A stretch of DNA of 5,403 nucleotides from Treponema sp. UBA1240. GTDB taxonomy: Bacteria > Spirochaetota > Spirochaetia > Treponematales > Treponemataceae. The stretch is from positions 5,816 through 11,218 of the forward strand of contig DBWK01000089.1 of NCBI GenBank assembly GCA_002308875.1, written 5' to 3'. Positions within the stretch are counted from its first letter, which is position 1. Every line of letters begins with the position of its first letter. The notes below the pieces were generated by a model. That model saw nothing but the letters and a program-made list of their open reading frames with translations. It did not search any database and was not told the origin of the DNA. A program made the position numbers and the translations under genes. This document shows, one piece after another, positions 1 through 5,403 of this stretch.

Positions 1-942
1 CAGTGCGGAAAAAATGGAGTTTGCTTTAACTTCTACGGTTTTGTATGGAAAACTTATGCCTGTTATATAACCGCCGTTATCCTGATTATAATTAATAGGG
101 AGATTTAATTCAATTAATTTTCCGTTTCTTTCAACTGTAAGAGCCACATTCCGTTTGTTTTCGATGGCTTTCATAAAATCAGCGGTATTAGTAATTTCTA
201 TATTGTCCGCTTTCTTTATAATATCGTTTACTTTGAGTCCTGCTTTGGCAGCGTCAGAATCCGGAGAAATTTCAGCAATAACGGGATCCGTCCAGCTTAA
301 AACACCTATTTTGCCTGCGCCGGTTGATTTTTCAAGCTGCGGAGTGAGCAAAAAGTGATACGTATTATTATTTCGCAATACCTCAAAATCCATCTGCTTG
401 TTCGGATTTGTGGCGATGATTGTATACATTTCCTGAAAATTGTCTACGTTTTTGCCGTTAATGGCGGTAATTTCATCACCTGTACGCAATCCTGCCTGTT
501 CCGCCGCCGATGGAATTTCAGGATAAATTTCATTTGCGAGTATTATTTTTGTGCCTGTTGTTTGATATGAATATCCGATAAGCGCAATAAAAAAGTAGGC
601 AATAACGGAAAAAACAACGTTCGCAAATGGACCTGAAAATGCGATGAAAATCCGCTTAAGCGGATTTTCATAAAAAGTTCCCTTTTCTTTTGGAATTTCA
701 GACAAATCCGCATCAATTGCGTTCTGAAAAGCGTTTTCGCCCTTTAAAGCACAGTAACCGCCAAGTGGAATGAGCGAAAGGCGAAAGTCAGTTCCGCGGA
801 TCTTTTTGTGGAGAAGAACAGGTCCCATTCCGAGTGAAAAGGCATCTACCTCTATTTTGCAGAGTTTTGCCGCAAGAAAGTGACCGAATTCATGAAAAAT
901 TATTATAACGCTAAGGGCAATAATTCCAAGTATTATGGTCAT
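1..942 (-). CDS. rseP: RseP-type site-2 intramembrane zinc metalloprotease (3' end missing)
   Basis: The reading frame is open for 314 codons from the ATG at 942-940 to the left window edge, so the C-terminal part lies outside. The protein is a membrane-embedded protease that cuts transmembrane segments of substrates such as anti-sigma factors or leftover signal peptides. Visible parts: TM1 at residues 2-24 with the zinc motif HEFGH at 17-21; FSLGMGP at 35-41; the membrane-associated hairpin ending PLGGY at 59-63; TM2 at about 100-124 with the conserved SGPFAN at 103-108; PDZ1 at about 132-200 (AGLRTGDEITAINGK, 150-164); and a more diverged PDZ2 at about 211-285. E. coli RseP is about 450 residues, so roughly 130 are missing, including the later TM helices and the aspartate that is the third zinc ligand. 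The start overlaps the dxr stop by 1 nt (TAATG), and GGAG lies 10 nt upstream at 953-956. Family assignment is firm; the substrate is unknown. Confidence 0.95.
   Translation of the reverse strand, partial: MTIILGIIALSVIIIFHEFGHFLAAKLCKIEVDAFSLGMGPVLLHKKIRGTDFRLSLIPLGGYCALKGENAFQNAIDADLSEIPKEKGTFYENPLKRIFIAFSGPFANVVFSVIAYFFIALIGYSYQTTGTKIILANEIYPEIPSAAEQAGLRTGDEITAINGKNVDNFQEMYTIIATNPNKQMDFEVLRNNNTYHFLLTPQLEKSTGAGKIGVLSWTDPVIAEISPDSDAAKAGLKVNDIIKKADNIEITNTADFMKAIENKRNVALTVERNGKLIELNLPINYNQDNGGYITGISFPYKTVEVKANSIFSAL
644..671. repeat. Perfect 28-bp palindrome inside rseP
   Basis: The two 14-nt arms, atgaaaatccgctt and aagcggattttcat, are exact reverse complements with no spacer; the flanking bases (643 and 672) do not pair. 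In RNA this could fold as a 12-bp stem with a UUAA loop. It lies in codons 91-100 of rseP and is codon-aligned: the codons for E, N, P and L mirror those for K, R, I and F. The encoded stretch precedes the conserved SGPFAN motif, so part of the symmetry may follow from protein constraint. No function is known. Confidence 0.85.
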
Positions 943-2066
943 TAGCAGAATTCTCCGCTGATAAAATCCGAAGCTTTTTGTCTTGCAAGGTTATCGGCTG
1001 CAAAAACTTCGTCAAAGTCTGCCGGTTCTTTTGTCCAGTCTGCCTGCAAAACTTGTTCGGTAACAATAGGAATGTCTGTAAACTTTATTTTTTCTTTTAT
1101 AAAAGCGGCAACTGCTTCTTCATTGGCGGCGTTATACGCAATTGTATAACGACCGGATTTTTTTGCCGCCTCGCGTGCAAGCGGAAGCATCCTAAAATCA
1201 TCGTAACGCGGTTTTTTGAATGTCATTTCACCGCATTGCGCTATGTCAAACACTTCAAGATGGTTCGGCACGTATTCCGGCCATGTGAATGCCGATAAAA
1301 TAGGGTGGCGCATATCCGGTATTGAAATCTGGGCGTAAAGAACGCCGTCTTTTGTGCGTATGAGAGAATGTATGAGACTCTGCGGATGAATCACTACGTC
1401 AACGTGATCCGCGTCAACGTCGAACAGACGTACTGCTTCAATAACTTCAAGTCCTTTGTTTGCGAGTGATGCTGAATCTATAGTAATTTTAGGTCCCATG
1501 TTCCATGTGGGATGCTTAAGAGCGTCTTTTACGGTTACACTTGCAAGCTGCTCTTTGGGTGTATTGCGGAAAGCACCGCCTGATGCCGTAAGAACAATTG
1601 AATCTACATATTCTTTGCCGTATTTTTCTATGAGGTTAAAAACTGCCGAATGTTCCGAATCAACAGGCAGAATGCGGCAGTTATTCTTTTTGGCCAGTTC
1701 TTTTACAAGGTAGCCTGCCATTACGATTGTTTCCTTGTTGGCAAGAGCGAGGTCTTTACCGCAGTTCAAAGCCGTAATTGAAGGAAGCAATCCGGCAGCG
1801 CCTGCAATACCATTCAGTACGATGTCGCAGTCGCTTGTTTCTATGAGTTTTTTAAGTCCTTCTTCGCCATGAAGAAAATCGCCCGAATCAAGACCTGAAA
1901 GACAGTAATTGTTACAGTTGAATTTGGCGGCGGTCTGCTTCAGCTTGTCAAGATTTTTGTGTGCTGACAAACCTACAAGCTTAAAACGTGACGGGTTGTT
2001 TTCTATAACATCCAGTCCGCTTGTTCCGATTGAACCAGTTGCGCCTAATACAAGTATTCGTTTCAT
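942..2066 (-). CDS. dxr: 1-deoxy-D-xylulose 5-phosphate reductoisomerase
   Basis: This cytosolic enzyme converts 1-deoxyxylulose 5-phosphate to 2-C-methylerythritol 4-phosphate with NADPH and a divalent metal. It is the first committed step of the MEP route to isoprenoids. The 374 residues are a full-length family member. The NADPH-binding loop is GATGSIGTSG at 8-17, followed by ALANKETIVMAG at 107-118. Metal ligands are D136 and E138 in VDSEHSA and E207 in NKGLE (203-207). Substrate-binding residues include S162 in TASGG, H185 and W188 in HPTWNMG, S198, N203 and K204. VIHPQSLIHS at 225-234 is also typical. The last ~85 residues form the C-terminal helical domain. The ATG starts 8 nt after the cdsA stop without a clear Shine-Dalgarno, so coupled translation is likely. 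Its product ultimately feeds UppS, encoded two genes upstream. No key residue is missing. Confidence 0.98.
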   Translation of the reverse strand: MKRILVLGATGSIGTSGLDVIENNPSRFKLVGLSAHKNLDKLKQTAAKFNCNNYCLSGLDSGDFLHGEEGLKKLIETSDCDIVLNGIAGAAGLLPSITALNCGKDLALANKETIVMAGYLVKELAKKNNCRILPVDSEHSAVFNLIEKYGKEYVDSIVLTASGGAFRNTPKEQLASVTVKDALKHPTWNMGPKITIDSASLANKGLEVIEAVRLFDVDADHVDVVIHPQSLIHSLIRTKDGVLYAQISIPDMRHPILSAFTWPEYVPNHLEVFDIAQCGEMTFKKPRYDDFRMLPLAREAAKKSGRYTIAYNAANEEAVAAFIKEKIKFTDIPIVTEQVLQADWTKEPADFDEVFAADNLARQKASDFISGEFC

Positions 2067-2074
2067 AATGTTTT

Positions 2075-2935
2075 CTATTTAAAGTTATACAGGATATTCG
2101 AAACAATAAAGTATATCGGAGCTGCCATTACGATTGAATCAATGGAATCCATAAGACCGCCGCGACCTGGAATAAGTCTGCCGGAGTCCTTTATGGCTGC
2201 AGAACGCTTTACCACGGATTCCGTCAAATCTCCGACGATTGAGGCAAATGCCGTAATTATTGATAAAAGTATTATTTTTAACACTGAACCTGTAAAAATC
2301 TGAGGCAAAAAGTACCAGAAAAGAAGTCCCGAAAGCAACGCCCCGATAAAACCGCCGATAAAGCCTGCTATACTTTTGTTCGGACTTGCCTTTACAATGC
2401 CCCTGTTATTCTTTCCCATTGTGATGCCAAAGAGCCATGCGACTGAATCGCACATAAAGACCATAACCAAAAACAGAGTTATGTTTTCTTTTGAATGTTC
2501 AAACACGCACATTCTCTGTATGAATGAAAGTAAAAACGGCACATAGAGCAGTGCAAAAAGTGATGTAATAATTCGGCTGAGCGAACCCGAAAAAGGATCG
2601 TTGCCTTTGGAGTGTGTTACAAAAACTTCAGAAATAAGAATGAGTAAAAAGCACAGAATAAAGCTGTAAGTAATAAACTCAAAACCTTTACCGCACAAAC
2701 AGCAGAAAATACCAGTCGCGGAAATTATCAGAGAAAGCACGAGAATAAGCGGAAGCGGTTGAACTTCAAACTTGTTTTTTAAAAGCGAATGAATTTCATA
2801 TGTCCCGAAAAGCGAGGCGAGCAAAACAAAAATATTCAGTATGAGATGATTGTTAAAGGTAAAAAACCAGGTAACGGCTACAAAAAAGGGAACTCCTATA
2901 AAAAATGTTAAAAGCCGTTGAATTGTTTTGCTCAT
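2075..2935 (-). CDS. cdsA: Phosphatidate cytidylyltransferase (CDP-diglyceride synthase)
   Basis: This integral membrane enzyme makes CDP-diacylglycerol from CTP and phosphatidic acid, the branch point for bacterial phospholipids. The 286 residues contain about seven or eight hydrophobic segments, for example 7-27, 31-47, 62-82, 88-106, 122-140, 153-170, 190-210 and 218-235. The catalytic half is recognisable from CDSVAWLFG at 162-170, SPNKSIAGFIGG at 184-195 and GDLTES at 235-240. The family signature runs from S240 to D266, with K243, R244, K249, D250, D263 and D266 present. Two signature positions differ from the usual form: PGRGG replaces PGHGG (R258) and LMDSID replaces LxDRxD (S264). 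The start overlaps the uppS stop as ATGA, which points to translational coupling. The stop is TAG, unlike the TAA or TGA of its neighbours. Assignment is firm from signature and context. Confidence 0.95.
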   Translation of the reverse strand: MSKTIQRLLTFFIGVPFFVAVTWFFTFNNHLILNIFVLLASLFGTYEIHSLLKNKFEVQPLPLILVLSLIISATGIFCCLCGKGFEFITYSFILCFLLILISEVFVTHSKGNDPFSGSLSRIITSLFALLYVPFLLSFIQRMCVFEHSKENITLFLVMVFMCDSVAWLFGITMGKNNRGIVKASPNKSIAGFIGGFIGALLSGLLFWYFLPQIFTGSVLKIILLSIITAFASIVGDLTESVVKRSAAIKDSGRLIPGRGGLMDSIDSIVMAAPIYFIVSNILYNFK

Positions 2936-3645
2936 TTTACACCGCCAAATCTTCTTGTTCTAGTTTGATATTCCGCAATTGTTTTCAAAAATTCTTCCTT
3001 TGAATAGTCCGGCCAGAGAGTGTCTGAAAAAAACAGTTCCGCATACGCCGCATGCCAAAGCAAAAAATTGCTGATACGTTTTTCTCCGCCTGTTCTTATA
3101 AGCATATCTACAGGCGGTAGTTCAGGAACGTCAAAATAGTTTTCAAGTGTTTTTTCCTGTATCTGTTCCGGATCTATGCCGTTCTTTACGAGCTTTTTAA
3201 CGGCGCGTACAATTTCGTCTTTTCCGCCATAGTTAATTGCCAGTACAACGGTTGTTTTTGTTTTGTCTTTAGTACGTTCCATAGCGTCATAAAGTTCGTT
3301 CTGAACTTCCGGCGGCAACCCGCTCATATCACCGAGATGAAGCAGTCTTATGCCTTCTTTAAGATATCTGGTTACTTCGTTGTGCAGGTTGCTTGTCAAA
3401 AGGTTCATCAAAAAACCGACTTCGTCCTTTGTGCGCTTCCAGTTTTCGGTTGAAAACGTGTACAAGGTAACATATTTTATACCGAGTTCGGCAGCGGCTA
3501 TAAGAATGTTCCGGGCAGCTTCCAAACCCTGTTTATGCCCTGCGGTACGTGGTAAGTTGATTTTTTGTGCCCAACGCCCGTTTCCGTCCATTATGATTCC
3601 GATGTGGACGGGCAGGGCGTCTTTGTTTATCTGAGTTTCCGGCAT
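2932..3645 (-). CDS. uppS: Undecaprenyl diphosphate synthase (cis-prenyltransferase)
   Basis: This enzyme extends farnesyl diphosphate with isopentenyl units in cis configuration, giving the C55 carrier lipid used to move peptidoglycan and other glycan precursors across the membrane. The 237 residues are full length for the family. The catalytic aspartate is D20 in IIMDGNGRWA (17-26). The following PRTAGHKQG (32-40) belongs to the diphosphate-binding region. YTFSTENWKR at 62-71 is the conserved substrate loop. The C-terminal block has DMLIRTGGEKRISNF at 180-194, then AYAELFFSDTLWPDY at 200-214, and the end carries RRFGG. The ATG shares one base with the frr stop (TAATG). GGAAGG at 3649-3654 lies close upstream and supports this start. 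The last four bases overlap cdsA. Chain length (C55 or shorter) cannot be read from sequence with certainty. Confidence 0.98.
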   Translation of the reverse strand: MPETQINKDALPVHIGIIMDGNGRWAQKINLPRTAGHKQGLEAARNILIAAAELGIKYVTLYTFSTENWKRTKDEVGFLMNLLTSNLHNEVTRYLKEGIRLLHLGDMSGLPPEVQNELYDAMERTKDKTKTTVVLAINYGGKDEIVRAVKKLVKNGIDPEQIQEKTLENYFDVPELPPVDMLIRTGGEKRISNFLLWHAAYAELFFSDTLWPDYSKEEFLKTIAEYQTRTRRFGGVK

Positions 3646-4193
3646 TAACCTTCCATTATTTCTTTTTCTTTTTCATCAAAAATTTTGTTGATGGAGTCAA
3701 TATATTTATCTGTAAGCTTTTGAAGCTTGTCTGTTTCAGTTTTTAATTCATCTTCCGTAATTTCACCGGCTTTTTGCTTCTTTTTAAGTTCATCGTTGCC
3801 GTCGCGGCGGATATTGCGGATTGTAGTTCGGTAGTTTTCGGCAGTTGCCTTTGCCTGTTTTACCAGTTCTTTTCTGCGGTCTGCTGTAAGCGGCGGAATT
3901 GCAATACGGATAACTTTGCCGTCGTTTGAAGGATTAAGACCAAGTTCTGCTTTTAAGATTGCTTTTTCTATGGCTGCAATGAGTGATTTATCAAACGGGG
4001 ATATTACGACCATTCTTGCTTCCGGAATGGAAATAGTTCCAACCTGGTTGAGAGGAGTTGGTGTTCCGTAATAATCAACTCTTACCCTGTCAAAAATTGA
4101 TGCGTTGGCGCGTCCTGTTCTAATTGTACTGTATTCTTCCTTTAGGGAGTTTACTGTTTTTTCCATTCGGCTTTCATTGTTTTCGCTTGACAT
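3645..4193 (-). CDS. frr: Ribosome recycling factor (RRF)
   Basis: RRF works with EF-G to split post-termination ribosomes so that subunits can be reused. The 182 residues match the usual size (E. coli about 185). Domain I, the three-helix bundle, is formed by residues 1-30 and about 105-182; domain II, the beta-rich tip, lies between them. Conserved pieces are IRTGRANASI at 24-33, YYGTPTPLNQ at 41-50, DGKVIRIAIPPLTADRRKEL at 91-110, and the hinge-side NIRRDGNDELKK at 127-138. The highly charged C-terminal helix ends EKEKEIMEG. The start is supported by GAGG at 4201-4204, 7 nt upstream of the ATG. It is the first gene after the hairpin that follows tsf, so it may be transcribed by read-through, from its own promoter, or both. 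pyrH, which often sits between tsf and frr, is not here. Confidence 0.98.
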   Translation of the reverse strand: MSSENNESRMEKTVNSLKEEYSTIRTGRANASIFDRVRVDYYGTPTPLNQVGTISIPEARMVVISPFDKSLIAAIEKAILKAELGLNPSNDGKVIRIAIPPLTADRRKELVKQAKATAENYRTTIRNIRRDGNDELKKKQKAGEITEDELKTETDKLQKLTDKYIDSINKIFDEKEKEIMEG

Positions 4194-4200
4194 AATAAAT

Positions 4201-4204
4201 CCTC
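4201..4204 (-). promoter_or_regulatory. Shine-Dalgarno of frr
   Basis: On the minus strand GAGG is followed by 7 nt (ATTTATT) and then the frr ATG at 4193-4191. It fixes the start of frr and sits directly downstream of the U-rich tail of the terminator-like hairpin, so the signals share very little space. Confidence 0.75.
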
Positions 4205-4245
4205 AATAAAAATATAAGTGGCTGCCCGAATAAGGGGCAACCACT
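4205..4245 (-). terminator. Intrinsic terminator or attenuator between tsf and frr
   Basis: The minus-strand RNA begins an 11-bp stem 8 nt after the tsf stop codon. The arms are AGUGGUUGCCC (4245-4235) and GGGCAGCCACU (4227-4217), closed by the 7-nt loop CUUAUUC. Ten pairs are Watson-Crick and one is U-G. The tail is UAUAUUUUUAUU, with nine U in twelve positions. On the opposite strand the wobble becomes a C-A mismatch and no U tract follows, so the structure is oriented to stop transcription coming from tsf. The tail is interrupted by A residues, so partial read-through into frr is plausible. It would reduce expression of the downstream genes relative to rpsB-tsf. Function is inferred from structure. 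Confidence 0.8.
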
Positions 4246-4253
4246 GTTTCTGG

Positions 4254-5087
4254 TTATTTTCCTAAAAGGAAAAGTTCTATTGTGTTGAAATCCAGCTTTG
4301 CATTTGCTGCTTTTGCAACTTCATCAAGTTTAGCCTTAACTGTTTTTTTGTCATCTTTTACAAACATCTGGTCTGTAAAGCAGATTTCAGCAAGGTGTTT
4401 CTTGATTTTTCCCTGAAGAATGCCGTCTTTAACATTCTGAGGTTTGCCTGCCATCTTTGAGTCCTGATCCATCTGGGACTTAAAGATTTCAGTCTGTTCC
4501 TTGATATAAGCTTCGGGAACATCTTTCTGTGTGTTGTATGCCGGTGTGAATGCTACAAGGTGCATACAGCAGTCGCGTGCAAACTCTTTTACTGCGTCAT
4601 CAGTTGAACCTGTAATGATAACGATTGCACCGGATTTTTTGTCGGAGTGGATATACTGTCCTACCGCTGCGTTATCAGGAACATTGAAGATTTTAATCTT
4701 GTTAAGAGACATATTCTCTCTTGTACGTGTTGCAAAATCGAGAAGAACGTCATTCAGTTCCTTGTTTGGTTCTGTATAGCCTTTTGCAAATACTTCATCA
4801 AGAATCTTTTCACCGCATGCGATGAATTCTTCGTTCTTTGCAACAAAGTCTGTTTCACAAACCAATTCAGCTACTGCAATTTTGTTTCCTGTCTGGCGGA
4901 TGAACAGGCGGCCTTCTTTTGTTGCCCGTTCAGCGCGTTTTTCTACAGCGGCAAGTCCTTTTTCTTTCAAAAGTTTTGCTGCTGCGTCAAAATCGCCGTT
5001 TGTATCTACCAAAGCTTTTTTGCAGTCCATCATGCCCGCGCCGGTTTGTTCCCGGAGGGCTTTTACATCAGCTGCGCTAATAGCCAT
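4254..5087 (-). CDS. tsf: Translation elongation factor EF-Ts
   Basis: EF-Ts is the guanine nucleotide exchange factor that releases GDP from EF-Tu in the cytosol. The 277 residues are close to the E. coli length of about 283. The N-terminal UBA-like domain covers roughly 1-55 with the hallmark LREQTGAGMMDCKKAL at 11-26. The TDFV motif at 79-82 (D80, F81) is the part that disturbs the magnesium site of EF-Tu. The two core subdomains follow, with a C-terminal region containing GKIKKHLAEICFTDQMFVKD and ending ELFLLGK. AGGAG at 5094-5098, 6 nt before the ATG, supports the start, which also gives the conserved N-terminus. It lies 13 nt after rpsB, the usual partner. A stem-loop follows its TAA stop. 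Nothing in it is anomalous. Confidence 0.98.
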   Translation of the reverse strand: MAISAADVKALREQTGAGMMDCKKALVDTNGDFDAAAKLLKEKGLAAVEKRAERATKEGRLFIRQTGNKIAVAELVCETDFVAKNEEFIACGEKILDEVFAKGYTEPNKELNDVLLDFATRTRENMSLNKIKIFNVPDNAAVGQYIHSDKKSGAIVIITGSTDDAVKEFARDCCMHLVAFTPAYNTQKDVPEAYIKEQTEIFKSQMDQDSKMAGKPQNVKDGILQGKIKKHLAEICFTDQMFVKDDKKTVKAKLDEVAKAANAKLDFNTIELFLLGK

Positions 5088-5093
5088 TTGTTT

Positions 5094-5098
5094 CTCCT
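5094..5098 (-). promoter_or_regulatory. Shine-Dalgarno of tsf
   Basis: AGGAG lies in the 13-nt gap between the rpsB stop and the tsf start, 6 nt upstream of the ATG. It is the best ribosome binding site in the window, as expected for an abundant translation factor. Confidence 0.8.
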
Positions 5099-5100
5099 AA

Positions 5101-5403
5101 TTATTTGTAGAGTTTGTCTTCGTCTACAAGTGAATCGTCGGAATCGTCTATATCTTCTTCCTTGATTTCTGTCGGTTGATAGTTTGAATAATCAACAATT
5201 TCTTCATCATCTGCTTTTGAAGAAACATCGCCCTCGTAGAGTTCTTCTTCGTCCTGAAGATTTTCAATAATCTTAAGGCCCGCTTCGTTGTCGGCTTCAA
5301 CTACCGCGTTAGCGATTATTGAAGTGAAAAGTGTAATCGCGCGGATTGCGTCATCATTACCCGGAATAGGATAGTCGATTCCTTCCGGATTACAGTTTGT
5401 ATC
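5101..5403 (-). CDS. rpsB: 30S ribosomal protein S2, C-terminal 100 residues (5' end missing)
   Basis: The frame enters from the right window edge and ends at TAA (5103-5101), giving 100 residues. S2 is a structural protein of the small ribosomal subunit, bound on its solvent side and needed for S1 attachment. The first visible residues, [20 protein letters not shown], are the near-invariant S2 block that follows the Rossmann-like core (E. coli has [20 protein letters not shown]). The helix [14 protein letters not shown] follows. From about residue 51 onward the protein becomes a strongly acidic tail: 22 of the last 50 residues are D or E and only 4 are K, with runs such as DDSDD at 86-90 by local count. 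It ends DEDKLYK. E. coli S2 has only a short tail here. Adjacent tsf confirms the assignment. Confidence 0.97.
   Translation of the reverse strand, partial: [100 protein letters not shown]

Noticed and set aside
155..358. 67-residue plus-strand frame with a signal-peptide-like hydrophobic start and Ala-x-Ala
   Set aside because: It is antisense to the two-PDZ region of rseP, whose frame is continuous and conserved. The hydrophobic stretch comes from reading the opposite strand.
644..671. The rseP palindrome as a true intrinsic terminator
   Set aside because: The GC core is only four pairs, the rest are mainly A-U, and the U run is part of the stem rather than a tail after it. It lies inside an intact gene. 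I keep it as an unexplained palindrome.
978..1713. Plus-strand frames opposite dxr
   Set aside because: They are antisense shadows of a fully conserved dxr coding region and show no motif of their own.
3350..3634. 94-residue plus-strand frame opposite uppS
   Set aside because: It is antisense to the conserved catalytic N-terminal half of uppS and has no independent support.
4647..5165. 172-residue open frame on the plus strand, rich in Cys and Phe
   Set aside because: It runs antisense through tsf and the end of rpsB, both of which are certain genes. Its composition is the usual mirror of a GAA/AAA-rich coding strand, with no domain pattern and no plausible ribosome site.
1..5403. A mobile element, defence system, CRISPR array or tRNA in the window
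   Set aside because: The minus strand is filled edge to edge by seven housekeeping genes with gaps of at most 60 nt. I saw no spaced direct repeats, transposase, integrase or tRNA-like fold, and no break in composition.

Overview
The window carries seven genes, all on the minus strand and packed almost without gaps. In transcription order (high to low coordinate) they are rpsB (3' end only), tsf, frr, uppS, cdsA, dxr and rseP (5' part only). Both window edges cut through genes. The host looks like a spirochete, most likely a Treponema: this order, with tsf followed directly by frr and no pyrH between them, matches what I recall of Treponema pallidum. The moderately low GC, the long acidic tail on S2 and the spirochete-like CdsA signature fit. 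This is memory and inference, not a database match, and I cannot name a species.

Layout from the right edge: rpsB 5101-5403 and tsf 4254-5087 (13 nt gap) form a ribosomal protein/elongation factor pair. Then comes a 60-nt gap, the largest in the window, holding an 11-bp hairpin with a U-rich tail that looks like an intrinsic terminator or attenuator. The second block is frr 3645-4193, uppS 2932-3645, cdsA 2075-2935, dxr 942-2066 and rseP 1-942. Its members touch by a 1-nt overlap (frr/uppS), a 4-nt overlap (uppS/cdsA), an 8-nt gap (cdsA/dxr) and a 1-nt overlap (dxr/rseP), so they are almost certainly one mRNA with translational coupling.

Functionally, S2, EF-Ts and RRF serve translation (small subunit, EF-Tu recharging, ribosome recycling). 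The rest serve the cell envelope. Dxr commits carbon to the MEP isoprenoid pathway, UppS turns isoprenoid units into the lipid carrier for peptidoglycan, CdsA makes CDP-diacylglycerol for phospholipids, and RseP is a site-2 intramembrane protease. This is a conserved bacterial growth cluster.

I found no mobile element, CRISPR array, RNA gene or novel system. The observations most worth a second look are a perfect, codon-aligned 28-bp palindrome inside rseP, the terminator at the place where many bacteria keep pyrH (with a possible promoter inside it), and two substitutions in the CdsA signature. The plus strand appears to hold only antisense shadow ORFs.
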